This document shows positions 17,164-25,355 of a stretch of 37,188 nt of DNA, one piece after another; position 1 is the first letter of the stretch; each line of letters opens with the position of its first letter. The stretch comes from [Streptosporangium] indianense (GTDB lineage: Bacteria > Actinomycetota > Actinomycetes > Streptomycetales > Streptomycetaceae). Under the pieces are notes generated by a model that was given only the letters and a program-made list of their open reading frames with translations, ran no database searches and had not been told where the DNA came from. Location: the NCBI RefSeq assembly GCF_021474405.1, contig NZ_JAKEIO010000071.1:1-37188 (forward strand). The letters run 5' to 3'. A program made the translations under genes and the position numbers.

Positions 17164-17210
17164 GTGGCACCACCTGGAAACAGGGTCCGGGCAGGGGCAT
17201 GCTGGACGGC

Positions 17211-18131
17211 ATGACGACCACGGCGCACGAGACCACGCCCAGCGGATCCGAGGCGCGGCCCGCGCCCCGCGACACCGACGTGCGCCGGCACGAACTGGCG
17301 GCCTTCCTGCGCAGCCGCCGGGAGCGGATCGCCCCCGAGCAGGTGGGGCTCCCCCGGGGCCGTCGGCGCCGCACCCCCGGACTGCGCCGGGAGGAGGTCG
17401 CCCAGCTCTCCGCGGTGGGCGTCACCTGGTACACGTGGCTGGAGCAGGCCCGGAACATCCAGGTCTCCGTGCAGGTCCTCGACGCGCTGGCCCGGGCGCT
17501 GCTGCTCGACCCGAGCGAACGCGCGCACCTCTTCCAGCTCGCCGGGGCCGCCGATCCCGCCCCGGCGACCACCTGCCCGTCGGTCACACCGGCGATGCGG
17601 GCCCTGCTGGAGCAGGTCGAGCCGTTCCCGGCGTGTCTGCAGAACAGCCGGTACGACATCCTCGCCTTCAACCGCACCTACGGGCTGCTGCTGTGCGACC
17701 TGGACACGGTGCCGCCGGAGGACCGCAACTGCATCGTCCTCTCCTACACCCACCCCGAGTGGCAGTCCTCGATCGTGCACCTGGAGGAGACCCAGCGCCT
17801 GATGGCGGCCCGCTTCCGCGCGACGATGGCAGGCCATCTCGCCGAGCCGGCCTGGAAGATGCTCCTCGACCGGCTGCACAGCGAGTCCCCCGCGTTCCGC
17901 AAGGCCTGGGACCGCCACGAGGTGGTCGCCCACCGCTCCAAGCGCAAGGAGTTCCGCAACCGCCACGTCGGCCGCATCACCGTCGACCACACGGACCTGT
18001 GGCTGACACCGGGCGCGGGACCGCGGATCGTCACATACGTCCCGGCGGACGAGGAGTCCCGGGAACGGCTGGACATGCTCCAGGCGATGGCGCTCGGCAG
18101 GGAGACGAACCCTCAGCCTCTCTCCCGGTAG
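17211..18131 (+). CDS. XRE-type regulator with MmyB-like ligand-binding domain
   Basis: A 306-residue DNA-binding protein. The N-terminal helix-turn-helix block (about residues 20-95) has the signature RRHELAAFLRSRRERI, RTPGLRREEVAQLSAVGVTWYTWLEQ and SVQVLDALARALLLDPSERAHLFQLAG. It is followed by the PAS-like MLTR/MmyB ligand-binding domain (from FPACLQNSRYDILAFN to RFRATM and DHTDLWLTPGAGPRI). Proteins of this class usually regulate a divergently transcribed oxidoreductase or transporter, here the MFS exporter. ATG 17211 is used; an in-frame ATG at 17199 behind GGGGC is also possible. The 3' end overlaps the convergent SUKH gene by 19 bp. Confidence 0.92.
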   Translation: MTTTAHETTPSGSEARPAPRDTDVRRHELAAFLRSRRERIAPEQVGLPRGRRRRTPGLRREEVAQLSAVGVTWYTWLEQARNIQVSVQVLDALARALLLDPSERAHLFQLAGAADPAPATTCPSVTPAMRALLEQVEPFPACLQNSRYDILAFNRTYGLLLCDLDTVPPEDRNCIVLSYTHPEWQSSIVHLEETQRLMAARFRATMAGHLAEPAWKMLLDRLHSESPAFRKAWDRHEVVAHRSKRKEFRNRHVGRITVDHTDLWLTPGAGPRIVTYVPADEESRERLDMLQAMALGRETNPQPLSR

Positions 18132-18748
18132 TTCATGAACCAGTGGGTGTCGAAATAGCGGGCCATCGTGAACCGGTGGTGCGGCTCGGTGAGGATGCGG
18201 CAGACGAACTCCGCGGTCCGGTAGGCGAAGGGGACGTCCTCACCGTCGAAGGACCGGACCACGACGGGCCATCGGTCGGGGTCGTCGCCGTCGGTCCGCC
18301 AGCAGTACAGGTCCTCGTGCTCCGTCCCCGCCCAGATGAGCAGGCCCTCGTCCCGGTAATGCGTCCACGGCTCCTGGTTCAGGTCCAGGTAGCCGTCGAA
18401 GGAGCCCTCGCCGAACGTCTCCACCATGCGCTTGTAGTCGCCGGGCAGGGGGGTGCCCAGGCGTGACTCCGTCTTTGTCCAGTCCACGTCGGGCCGCCGG
18501 GCGGGCTCGTTCCAGCCGGTGATGTGGGTGAGCCGCTGCATCCAGTCGATGTCGGCGTCGGCGTCCCCGTCCAGGGCGGGCGCCGGGGGCTCCGGCACCT
18601 CCCGGTGGGCGACGGCCAGCACCGGCCGCTCGATCCCCTCACCGTCCCGCGCGGTGCCCGCGCCGACCCATTGGTCCCCGTAGGCGTGGCCGCCCGCCGG
18701 TTCGAGCCGGGCCAGCAGCTCGTTGACGGCCGCTTGCGTGAGTTCCAT
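18113..18748 (-). CDS. SMI1/KNR4 (SUKH) family protein
   Basis: A 211-residue soluble protein. The C-terminal two-thirds show the SUKH pattern: WTKTESRLGTPLPGDYKRMVETFGEG, FDGYLDLNQEPW, GLLIWAGTEHEDLYCWRTD, then a C-terminal FVCRILTE strand-helix. SUKH proteins often act as immunity proteins against secreted toxins, but many stand alone with unknown roles. The ATG at 18748 is preferred; a GTG at 18772 would add eight residues. It follows the MFS exporter by only 30 bp on the same strand, so co-transcription is likely. No toxin gene is visible nearby. The N-terminal 70 residues are acidic and Pro/Ala-rich. Confidence 0.85.
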   Translation of the reverse strand: MELTQAAVNELLARLEPAGGHAYGDQWVGAGTARDGEGIERPVLAVAHREVPEPPAPALDGDADADIDWMQRLTHITGWNEPARRPDVDWTKTESRLGTPLPGDYKRMVETFGEGSFDGYLDLNQEPWTHYRDEGLLIWAGTEHEDLYCWRTDGDDPDRWPVVVRSFDGEDVPFAYRTAEFVCRILTEPHHRFTMARYFDTHWFMNYRERG

Positions 18749-18778
18749 GGCGGACAGTGAAGCGCACGGCACCGACCC

Positions 18779-20236
18779 TCAACGGTCCGCGGTCACCACG
18801 ACGTCCCGTACCTGAGCCGACTCCAGGCGGTGCGCGGCCCGCTCGGCGGTCCCCCGGGCCCAGCGCCCGTTCGTCACCGCCCCCAGCGCCAGCACCGCGA
18901 ACCCGCACACGGCGAGGATCCACCACCCGGGCCGGGCCGCGGACACGAACACCTCGTGGTACGAGGACGCGCCGACGCCCGAGGCGAGGACCGCGCCCAC
19001 CACGGCCACGCCCAGCGTCTGGCCGAGCTGCCGGCTCGTGGAGGCGACCGCCGCGGCCACGCCCGCCTGGGCGCGCGGCATGCCGGACACCGCCGTGTCG
19101 GTGATGGGCGCGTTGACGAAACCGAAGCCGATGCCGAACAGCACGTACCCGGCGAAGAGGGTGACGTTGGAGGTCTCGGCCTCGAACGCGGCGAACAGCA
19201 CACCGCTCGTCGTCATCGCCGTGCCCGCGATCAGCAGGGGCAGGCGAGGGCCGCGGGAGCCCACGAGGCGGCCCGACAGCGGCGCGCAGAGGAACGTCGG
19301 CACGGCCATCGGCAGCATCCACAGGCCGGCCTCCAGGGCCGTCAGGCCCCGCACGTTCTGCAGATACAGCGTCGACAGGAACAGGAAGCCGCCGAGCGCC
19401 GCGAACGCGCTGATCGCGATGACCGTCGCCCCGCTGAACGGCGCCGAGCGGAAGAAGCGCAGGTCGATCAGCGGTTCCTTGCGGCGCGGCTCGTAGGCGA
19501 GCAGGCCCAGCAGCGCGCCCAGGGCCACGGCCGCCGGCGGGGCGATCGAGGCGAACGGCGTGCTCGGTGCCTCGATGATCGCGTACGTCAGTGAGCCGAA
19601 CAGCGCGATCACCAGGATCTGCCCGACGGGGTCGGGGCGGCGCGCCCGGGGCGCGCGGGACTCGGGGACGAAGCGGAGGGTGAGCAGCAGGGCCGCCAGG
19701 CCCACCGGCAGATTGACCCAGAAGATCGAGCGCCAGCCGACGGAGTCCACCAGCAGGCCCCCGACCAGTGGACCGGCGGCCATCGATATTCCGACCACCG
19801 CGCCCCAGACACCGATGGCCCGGGCGCGCTCACGCGGCTCCGTGAAGGTGTTGGTGATGATCGACATGGCGACCGGGTTCAGCATCGAGCCGCCCACCGC
19901 CTGCACCATCCGGAAGGCGACCAGCGCCTCCAGGTTCGGCGCGAGGGAGCACAGCACCGAGCCGACGGTGAACACGACCAGGCCCGCCATGAAGACCCGC
20001 TTGCGGCCGATCCGGTCGGCCGTGGAGCCCGCGAGCATCAGCAGCGAGGCCAGGACCAGGGTGTAGGCGTCGATCGTCCACTGCAGGCCCGAGGTGCTCG
20101 CGTGCAGGTCCTGCTGCATGGAGGGCAGGGCCACGTTGAGGACCGTGTTGTCGAGGCTCACGATCAGCAGGCTCATGCAGCAGATCGCGAGCACCGGCAT
20201 GCGGCGGCGGGGACTGAGCTCGGGCATGCGATCCAT
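18779..20236 (-). CDS. MFS drug exporter, DHA2 (EmrB/QacA) type
   Basis: A 485-residue 14-helix proton-driven exporter. Helix 1 MSLLIVSLDNTVLNVALPSM carries the LD-N-TVLNVALP motif of DHA2 proteins; motif A is AGSTADRIGRKRVFMAG; motif C lies in VWGAVVGISMAAGPLVGG. ATGs at 20236 and 20227 are both possible. Upstream, read leftward, TATCGA lies about 13 bp before the first ATG and could be a -10 box. It is divergent from dusB (69 bp gap) and is followed closely by the SUKH gene. The C-terminus is Arg/Glu-rich and cytoplasmic. Substrate unknown; no dedicated regulator adjoins. Confidence 0.92.
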   Translation of the reverse strand: MDRMPELSPRRRMPVLAICCMSLLIVSLDNTVLNVALPSMQQDLHASTSGLQWTIDAYTLVLASLLMLAGSTADRIGRKRVFMAGLVVFTVGSVLCSLAPNLEALVAFRMVQAVGGSMLNPVAMSIITNTFTEPRERARAIGVWGAVVGISMAAGPLVGGLLVDSVGWRSIFWVNLPVGLAALLLTLRFVPESRAPRARRPDPVGQILVIALFGSLTYAIIEAPSTPFASIAPPAAVALGALLGLLAYEPRRKEPLIDLRFFRSAPFSGATVIAISAFAALGGFLFLSTLYLQNVRGLTALEAGLWMLPMAVPTFLCAPLSGRLVGSRGPRLPLLIAGTAMTTSGVLFAAFEAETSNVTLFAGYVLFGIGFGFVNAPITDTAVSGMPRAQAGVAAAVASTSRQLGQTLGVAVVGAVLASGVGASSYHEVFVSAARPGWWILAVCGFAVLALGAVTNGRWARGTAERAAHRLESAQVRDVVVTADR

Positions 20237-20271
20237 CGTACGCCGATTTCGATAGTGTGGCTAACTAATGA

Positions 20272-20299
20272 ATTGTGCCGTCTCATGTCACGGCACAAT
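20272..20299 (+). promoter_or_regulatory. 10-bp inverted repeat abutting the dusB ribosome binding site
   Basis: ATTGTGCCGT (20272-20281) and ACGGCACAAT (20290-20299) are perfect inverted repeats with an 8-nt spacer. The right arm ends one base before the dusB Shine-Dalgarno GGAGGA, so a hairpin in the mRNA would crowd the ribosome site; as DNA it is also a plausible operator in the shared MFS/dusB region. Confidence 0.7.
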
Positions 20300-20305
20300 G
20301 GAGGA

Positions 20306-21439
20306 ATGTCCACGCCCCTCAAGATCGGTCCGCACACCGTCCAGCCGCCCGTCGTCCTGGCCCCCATGGCCGGGATCACCAACGCGCCCTTCCGCACCCT
20401 GTGCAGGGAGTTCAGCGGCGGCAAGGGCCTGTTCGTCAGCGAGATGATCACCACCAGGGCCCTGGTCGAGCGCAACGAGAAGACCATGCAGCTCATTCAC
20501 TTCGACGCGAGTGAGCGCCCCCGCTCCATCCAGCTGTACGGCGTGGACCCCGCGACCGTCGGCAAGGCCGTCCGCATGATCGCGGAGGAGGACCTCGCCG
20601 ACCACATCGACCTCAACTTCGGCTGTCCCGTGCCGAAGGTCACCCGCAAGGGCGGCGGCTCGGCGCTGCCGTACAAGCGGAACCTGCTGCGGGCCATCCT
20701 GCGCGAGGCCGTCAGCGGGGCCGGCGATCTGCCGGTGACGATGAAGATGCGCAAGGGCATCGACGACGACCACATCACCTTCCTCGACGCCGGCCGGATC
20801 GCCGTCGAGGAGGGCGTCACCGCCATCGCCCTGCACGGCCGCACCGCCGCCCAGCACTACGGCGGCACCGCCGACTGGGACGCCATCGCCCGGCTGAAGG
20901 AACACGTGCCGGAGATCCCGGTGCTCGGCAACGGCGACATCTGGTCGGCCGAGGACGCCCTGCGGATGGTGCGCGAGACCGGGTGCGACGGCGTGGTCGT
21001 GGGCCGCGGCTGCCTCGGACGGCCCTGGCTCTTCTCCGACCTGGTCGCCGCCTTCGAGGGCCGCACCGAGGACATCGCCCGCCCCGCCCTGCGCGAGGTC
21101 GCCGACGTCATGGTCCGGCACGCCACGCTGCTCGGCGAGTGGATCGGCGACGAGTCCAAGGGCGTGGTCGACTTCCGCAAGCACGTCGCCTGGTACCTCA
21201 AGGGCTTCGCGGTCGGCTCCGAGATGCGCAAGCGTCTCGCGATCACCTCGTCCCTGGAGGAGCTGCGCTCCGGCCTGGACGAGCTGGACCTGGACCAGCC
21301 CTGGCCCGCCGGCGCCGACGGGCCCCGCGGCCGTACGTCCGGCAACAACCGTGTGGTGCTGCCGGACGGCTGGCTGAAGGACCCCTATGACTGCGCGGGG
21401 GTCGGCGAGGACGCCGAGCTCGACACCTCCGGCGGCTGA
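20306..21439 (+). CDS. dusB: tRNA-dihydrouridine synthase, DusB type
   Basis: A 377-residue FMN-dependent enzyme that reduces specific tRNA uridines to dihydrouridine with NADPH. ATG 20306 follows GGAGGA directly. The TIM barrel begins PPVVLAPMAGITNAPFRTLC, with substrate/FMN blocks IQLYGVDP and DLNFGCPVPKVTRKGGGSAL (catalytic Cys107), VTMKMRKGID, ALHGRTAAQHY and GNGDIWSAEDA / VVVGRGCLGRPWLF. C-terminal helical RNA-binding domain from about residue 255 (FRKHVAWYLKGF). Full length. Its TGA abuts the stop of the convergent LtaS-like gene without a gap. The exact uridine target is not readable from sequence. Confidence 0.95.
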   Translation: MSTPLKIGPHTVQPPVVLAPMAGITNAPFRTLCREFSGGKGLFVSEMITTRALVERNEKTMQLIHFDASERPRSIQLYGVDPATVGKAVRMIAEEDLADHIDLNFGCPVPKVTRKGGGSALPYKRNLLRAILREAVSGAGDLPVTMKMRKGIDDDHITFLDAGRIAVEEGVTAIALHGRTAAQHYGGTADWDAIARLKEHVPEIPVLGNGDIWSAEDALRMVRETGCDGVVVGRGCLGRPWLFSDLVAAFEGRTEDIARPALREVADVMVRHATLLGEWIGDESKGVVDFRKHVAWYLKGFAVGSEMRKRLAITSSLEELRSGLDELDLDQPWPAGADGPRGRTSGNNRVVLPDGWLKDPYDCAGVGEDAELDTSGG

Positions 21440-23266
21440 TCAGCCCTTCGAGGGGTGCGGTGTGGAGCCGAACGCCTTCAGGAAGCGGTCGCGGAATGAG
21501 TTCATCCTCCACACGGGCGCGTCGCGTTCGGGCCTGAGGCCCTCCGTCCAGTGCCAGTCGGCGACCTTGTCCAGGACCTTCGGATCCTTCGCGACGATCG
21601 ACACCGGGACGTCCCGGGAGGCGTGGTTTCCGCTGACCCGGGCGATGGGCTGGTGGTCGCCGAGGAACACCAGGACGGTGTCGTCGGTGCCGTAGCGCTC
21701 CAGCCACTGGGTGAGGCTGGTGACCGAGTACTGGATGGACTTGCCGTACTCCTCGCGGGACTTGGTGGTGTCGGTGATGACGTCCGAGGCCTTGTTGCCG
21801 CCCTTCTGGATCGCGTCGAAGACCGAGCCGTCGCCGAGTTCGTCCCAGCCGACCGTCTTCGGGATGGGCGCCCAGGGCTGGTGGCTGGAGGTCAGGATGA
21901 CGAACGACATCAGCGGCTTGTCCCGCTGCTTGCCGTGCACCCGCCGCTGGAACGCCTCCAGCGCGTACTGGTCGGGCATGGTCGACCAGCTGAACTTCGG
22001 CCCCTTGTAGCCCAGGTCGAAGGCGTCGTAGAGCTGGTCCAGGCCGTACCACTTCTGTTCCGGCCAGCCCTTCTGCACGCCCGGCATCACGCCGACCGTG
22101 TCCCAGGCGCCGGTCTTCTGGAAGGCCTTGGTGAGGGTGAGGTGGTCGCCGGCGCTGACCGTGCGGTAGCGCCGCTGGTTGTCGATCCACAGGCCGGACA
22201 TGGTCGTGGAGTGCCCGAGCCAGCTGCTGCCGCCGTAGGTCGCCGACGTCAGCCAGCCGCTGCGGGCGGCGAAACCGGCCTTCTTCAGGGCGGCGGTGCT
22301 GGTGTCCAGGGTGCGGTCGACGCCGGGGGCCATGACCGGGTCCTCGATGGCGCTGCGGCCGTAGCTCTCGATGAACGTGAAGATGACGTCCTTGCCGCGC
22401 AGGTCCGGCAGCAGCTCACCGGGCGGGGTGTCGCCGAAGGTGTCCGCCTTCGACTGCTCGGCGAACGCGGCCTCGTCCCGCAGCGACTCCACCGTCCGCT
22501 GCGCGTGCACCCGCAGGGCCCCCGCCCCGCGCTCGGAGGCGATCGGCCCGCCGAACAAGGTCAGGCCCAGCGCGGAGCAGGTGACCCAGACGACCCCGGC
22601 GGCCAGGGCGCCCTGCGACGCCCGCACCCGGTGGCGGGCCAGCACACCGGCGAGCCGGACCGACGCCGCGACCATGACGGCCGCGACGAGCAGCACGAGC
22701 ACGACCGCGCCGACGGCTGCGGCGGTCGCGACGCCCCCGCCGAACGTGTCCTCGACATACGCCTGCGCGTCGGGGAGCAGGTCCCAGTCCAGCGCGGCGT
22801 TGAAACCCCGGCCCAGGTACTCGTTGAACCCCATGTCGAGCAGGTTCACCGTGGTCAGCACGGTGAGGCCGAGTCCGTACAGCACCGCCGCCGCGAGCCG
22901 GGGCCGACGGGGCAGCGCCAGGACGACGACGGCACCGAGAACCGCCTCCACCGGGATCCGCACGAAGCTGACCGCCTTCAGGGCGGGGAGCGTGTTGGGG
23001 AGGAGCAGGGCCCCCAGGACCAGGGCGGCGGCGAGGGCGCTGGCGGCCAGGCGGAGGGCGCGTGCGGTCCGCGGGTAACGGGTGCGCCAGGCGCGGAGGC
23101 GGGTGAGACGGTGCCCGAGCAGCGTCCGTGAGGGGGCGGAACCCGGACCGGACGCTGCCGTTGCCTCTCTCTCGCCTTCCCTCTGCCCGCCCGCCTGCTC
23201 CTCCTCGGCCTCGGATACGCCGTCGCCCGGTTGCGACGACTCGCTGAAGCGTGTGAAGACAGGCAC
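21440..23266 (-). CDS. LtaS-like membrane sulfatase/phosphotransferase
   Basis: A 608-residue membrane protein with a soluble N-terminal leader (Glu/Gln-rich, about 75 residues), roughly five transmembrane helices (about residues 75-235), and an extracellular alkaline-phosphatase-superfamily domain as in lipoteichoic-acid synthase and phosphoglycerol transferases. Metal and active-site blocks: VIFTFIESYGRSA (metal Glu), TSATYGGSSWLGHSTTMSGLW (probable Ser/Thr nucleophile region), ILTSSHQPW and VLVFLGDHQPIA (metal Asp-His). The GTG at 23266 is chosen because AAGGA sits 8 nt upstream. True role may be wall or lipid polymer decoration; the substrate cannot be read from sequence. Monocistronic by appearance; a strong terminator lies just upstream of it. 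Confidence 0.88.
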   Translation of the reverse strand: MPVFTRFSESSQPGDGVSEAEEEQAGGQREGEREATAASGPGSAPSRTLLGHRLTRLRAWRTRYPRTARALRLAASALAAALVLGALLLPNTLPALKAVSFVRIPVEAVLGAVVVLALPRRPRLAAAVLYGLGLTVLTTVNLLDMGFNEYLGRGFNAALDWDLLPDAQAYVEDTFGGGVATAAAVGAVVLVLLVAAVMVAASVRLAGVLARHRVRASQGALAAGVVWVTCSALGLTLFGGPIASERGAGALRVHAQRTVESLRDEAAFAEQSKADTFGDTPPGELLPDLRGKDVIFTFIESYGRSAIEDPVMAPGVDRTLDTSTAALKKAGFAARSGWLTSATYGGSSWLGHSTTMSGLWIDNQRRYRTVSAGDHLTLTKAFQKTGAWDTVGVMPGVQKGWPEQKWYGLDQLYDAFDLGYKGPKFSWSTMPDQYALEAFQRRVHGKQRDKPLMSFVILTSSHQPWAPIPKTVGWDELGDGSVFDAIQKGGNKASDVITDTTKSREEYGKSIQYSVTSLTQWLERYGTDDTVLVFLGDHQPIARVSGNHASRDVPVSIVAKDPKVLDKVADWHWTEGLRPERDAPVWRMNSFRDRFLKAFGSTPHPSKG

Positions 23267-23284
23267 CCGGAGGTCCTTCCCGTG

Positions 23285-23338
23285 CGGAACAGGTGAGGTG
23301 GCGGACCCGGGTGGGGGTGCGGGTCCGCCACCGTTCCG
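23285..23338 (-). terminator. Terminator after the debranching-enzyme operon
   Basis: Perfect 12-bp arms GGTGGCGGACCC (23297-23308) and GGGTCCGCCACC (23321-23332) around a 12-nt loop, with an outer pair CGGAAC (23285-23290) / GTTCCG (23333-23338) offset by a 6-nt bulge. It lies 80 nt after the leftward stop at 23418 and before the next leftward start at 23266, insulating the LtaS-like gene. Confidence 0.85.
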
Positions 23339-23417
23339 TACGGTGCGTCCACCAGGTGTGTTCACTCCGCCGGGCCAGCGCTCGGCAAACACCCGGCAAA
23401 CGGCGGGCCAACCGGTC

Positions 23418-25355
23418 TCAGACCACGCCGACCGCCGTGAGCAGCGCCAACGGGGCCGACGCCGACCGGGATTCCCGCACGCACGCGTGCGGGTACGGCA
23501 CCGGCTCCGGGTGCGTGTCCCGGCCGTAGCCCGCGAGCACCTCCGGGAGCCGGTGGCCCGTCGCGGCCGCCGCGTCGACCAGGCCGTGGGCGATCGCGCG
23601 GGCCTCGTCGTGCAGCCCGTAGCGGGCCAGGCCCAGGGCGATCAGCGCGTTGTCGTGCGGCCATACCGAGCCGCGGTGGTAGGAGAGCGGGTGGTACGCC
23701 GGCTGCCCGGCGGCCAGGGTGCGCACGCCCCAGCCGGAGAAGAAGTCCGGTTCGAGGAGCCGCCGTCCGACGAGTTCGCCGTACTCCTTGTCCAGCAGCC
23801 CCGACCACAGCAGATGCCCGGCGTCGGAGGCGAGCGCGTCCACCTGCTTGCCCCGGCCGTCGAGCGCGAGGGCCGGGAAGGAGCGCTCCGGCATCCAGAA
23901 GTCCCGCTGGAAACGGTCGCGCAGATCGCCTGCCGCCTGCTCCAGCAGGTGCGCGTACGTGGTGTCCTGCCACACCGTGCGGGCGAGTCCCGCCGTGCGG
24001 CGCAGGGCGTCGTAGGCGTAGCCCTGGGCGCCCGCCGCGGTCACCGGCCCGTGCGGGCGGGTGCCGTCGGCGGAGCAGATGGCGCCGGGGGAGTCCTTCC
24101 AGTTCTGGTTGGCGAGGCCGCCCTGGTCGGCGCGGTAGACCAGATAGCCCCGCGAGGTCAGGCCGCCGTGGTCGAGCATCCAGGTGATCGCGGCCCGGGC
24201 GTGGGGTTCGAGGCGGCGGGCCGGGCCCGTGTCGCCGGTGTGCTCGGTGTACGCGCCGAGCAGGACCAGGAACAGCGGGGTGGCGTCGACCGAGCCGTAG
24301 TAGCGGCCGTAGGGGACCTGGCCGAAGTGGGCCAGTTCGCCGTGCCGCACCTCGTGCACGATCTTGCCGGGCTGGGCGATCCCGTCGGGCTCGATCCTGG
24401 TGGCCTGGGTCGCGGCGAGCGCGGGCAGGGTGGCGGCGGCCAGGCCCGGCCGGTAGGGCAGGGCGAACAGCGAGGTCAGCAGCGCGTCCCGGCCCAGCAG
24501 GGTCAGGAACCAGGGGGCGCCGGCCGCCGGGACGCGCAGTTCCTCGCCGTCGGGCCCGGTGGCCGGGACCTGGAGGGCGGCGAGGTCGGCGAGACCCCGG
24601 GTGCAGGCGGCGGCCAGCTCGGGCAGACCGGCCGGGAGGTCCACACCCCGGGTGAACTCGCTCTCCCGGGAGCGGAGTTGTTCCCGGACGGCGGCGGGGG
24701 AGCGGGGCACGCGCAGGGCGCGCCGGTCGCCGTGCGGGCGCGCCATGACCCGCAGGGTCAGCTCGGCCGTGCCGTGCGGTTCGAGGTCCAGGGTCCACAC
24801 CAGGCGGCGGGCACCGGTGCCGGTCTCCTCCACGGCGTCCGGCTGCGGATCGGCCGTCACGGTCGTGACGGACTGCCACTCGCCGCGCCGGTAGGTGAAC
24901 TCCACGCCGTACTCGAGGATCCGGCGGGAGCGGACGGCGCCCGCCTTGCTGTAGGTGCGGTGGTCGGAGCGCAGCTCGAACTGGTCGGTGAAGTCGGCGT
25001 CGGCGGTGACCGCGAGGCGGACCGTCGTCGGCGTGGGACGGTTGCTGGTGACCCGCAGTGACTCGACGAACGAGGCGTCCGCCACGGCCTGTTCGCGGAA
25101 GAGCGTGTACGCGGGCGGCTCGTCGCGGCCGCCGCGCGGGACGAGCACACAGGTCGCCGTGTCCCCGTCGGCCACCGGGGTGAGCGTGTCGGGCACGGCC
25201 CCGTCGACCGTGAGCTGCCAGCGGCTCAGATGCCGCGCGTCCCTTACGAACATGCCGTCCGGGGCGCTGCCGCCCCGGTAGCCGCTGATGTCGCCGCGGT
25301 CGCCGACGGCGGCGAACGTCCGGCCGTGAACGAGCAGATGGTGCCGGTCCGTCAT
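23418..25355 (-). CDS. Glycogen-debranching-like alpha-glucosidase
   Basis: A 645-residue cytoplasmic enzyme with the two-part layout of actinobacterial amylo-alpha-1,6-glucosidase-like proteins: an N-terminal beta domain (GDE_N_bis-like, residues about 5-200; HLLVHGRTFAAVGDRGDISG, GMFVRDARHLSRWQL) and an (alpha/alpha)6 barrel. Barrel landmarks are WFLTLLGRDALLTSLFALPY, GKIVHEVRHGEL, PYGRYYGSVDATPLFLVLLG (acidic active-site loop), NQNWKDSPGAI and YHPLSYHRGSVWPHDNALIALGL. No signal peptide. The ATG at 25355 lies inside an ATGA overlap with the upstream GH63-like gene, so the two are translationally coupled. True substrate (glycogen branch stubs or another glucoside) is not fixed. Confidence 0.88.
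   Translation of the reverse strand: MTDRHHLLVHGRTFAAVGDRGDISGYRGGSAPDGMFVRDARHLSRWQLTVDGAVPDTLTPVADGDTATCVLVPRGGRDEPPAYTLFREQAVADASFVESLRVTSNRPTPTTVRLAVTADADFTDQFELRSDHRTYSKAGAVRSRRILEYGVEFTYRRGEWQSVTTVTADPQPDAVEETGTGARRLVWTLDLEPHGTAELTLRVMARPHGDRRALRVPRSPAAVREQLRSRESEFTRGVDLPAGLPELAAACTRGLADLAALQVPATGPDGEELRVPAAGAPWFLTLLGRDALLTSLFALPYRPGLAAATLPALAATQATRIEPDGIAQPGKIVHEVRHGELAHFGQVPYGRYYGSVDATPLFLVLLGAYTEHTGDTGPARRLEPHARAAITWMLDHGGLTSRGYLVYRADQGGLANQNWKDSPGAICSADGTRPHGPVTAAGAQGYAYDALRRTAGLARTVWQDTTYAHLLEQAAGDLRDRFQRDFWMPERSFPALALDGRGKQVDALASDAGHLLWSGLLDKEYGELVGRRLLEPDFFSGWGVRTLAAGQPAYHPLSYHRGSVWPHDNALIALGLARYGLHDEARAIAHGLVDAAAATGHRLPEVLAGYGRDTHPEPVPYPHACVRESRSASAPLALLTAVGVV

Noticed and set aside
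17115..17990. Extended N-terminus of the leftward MFS gene overlapping the XRE regulator
   Set aside because: The extension is antisense to a clear regulator, lacks transporter features and crosses the shared operator.
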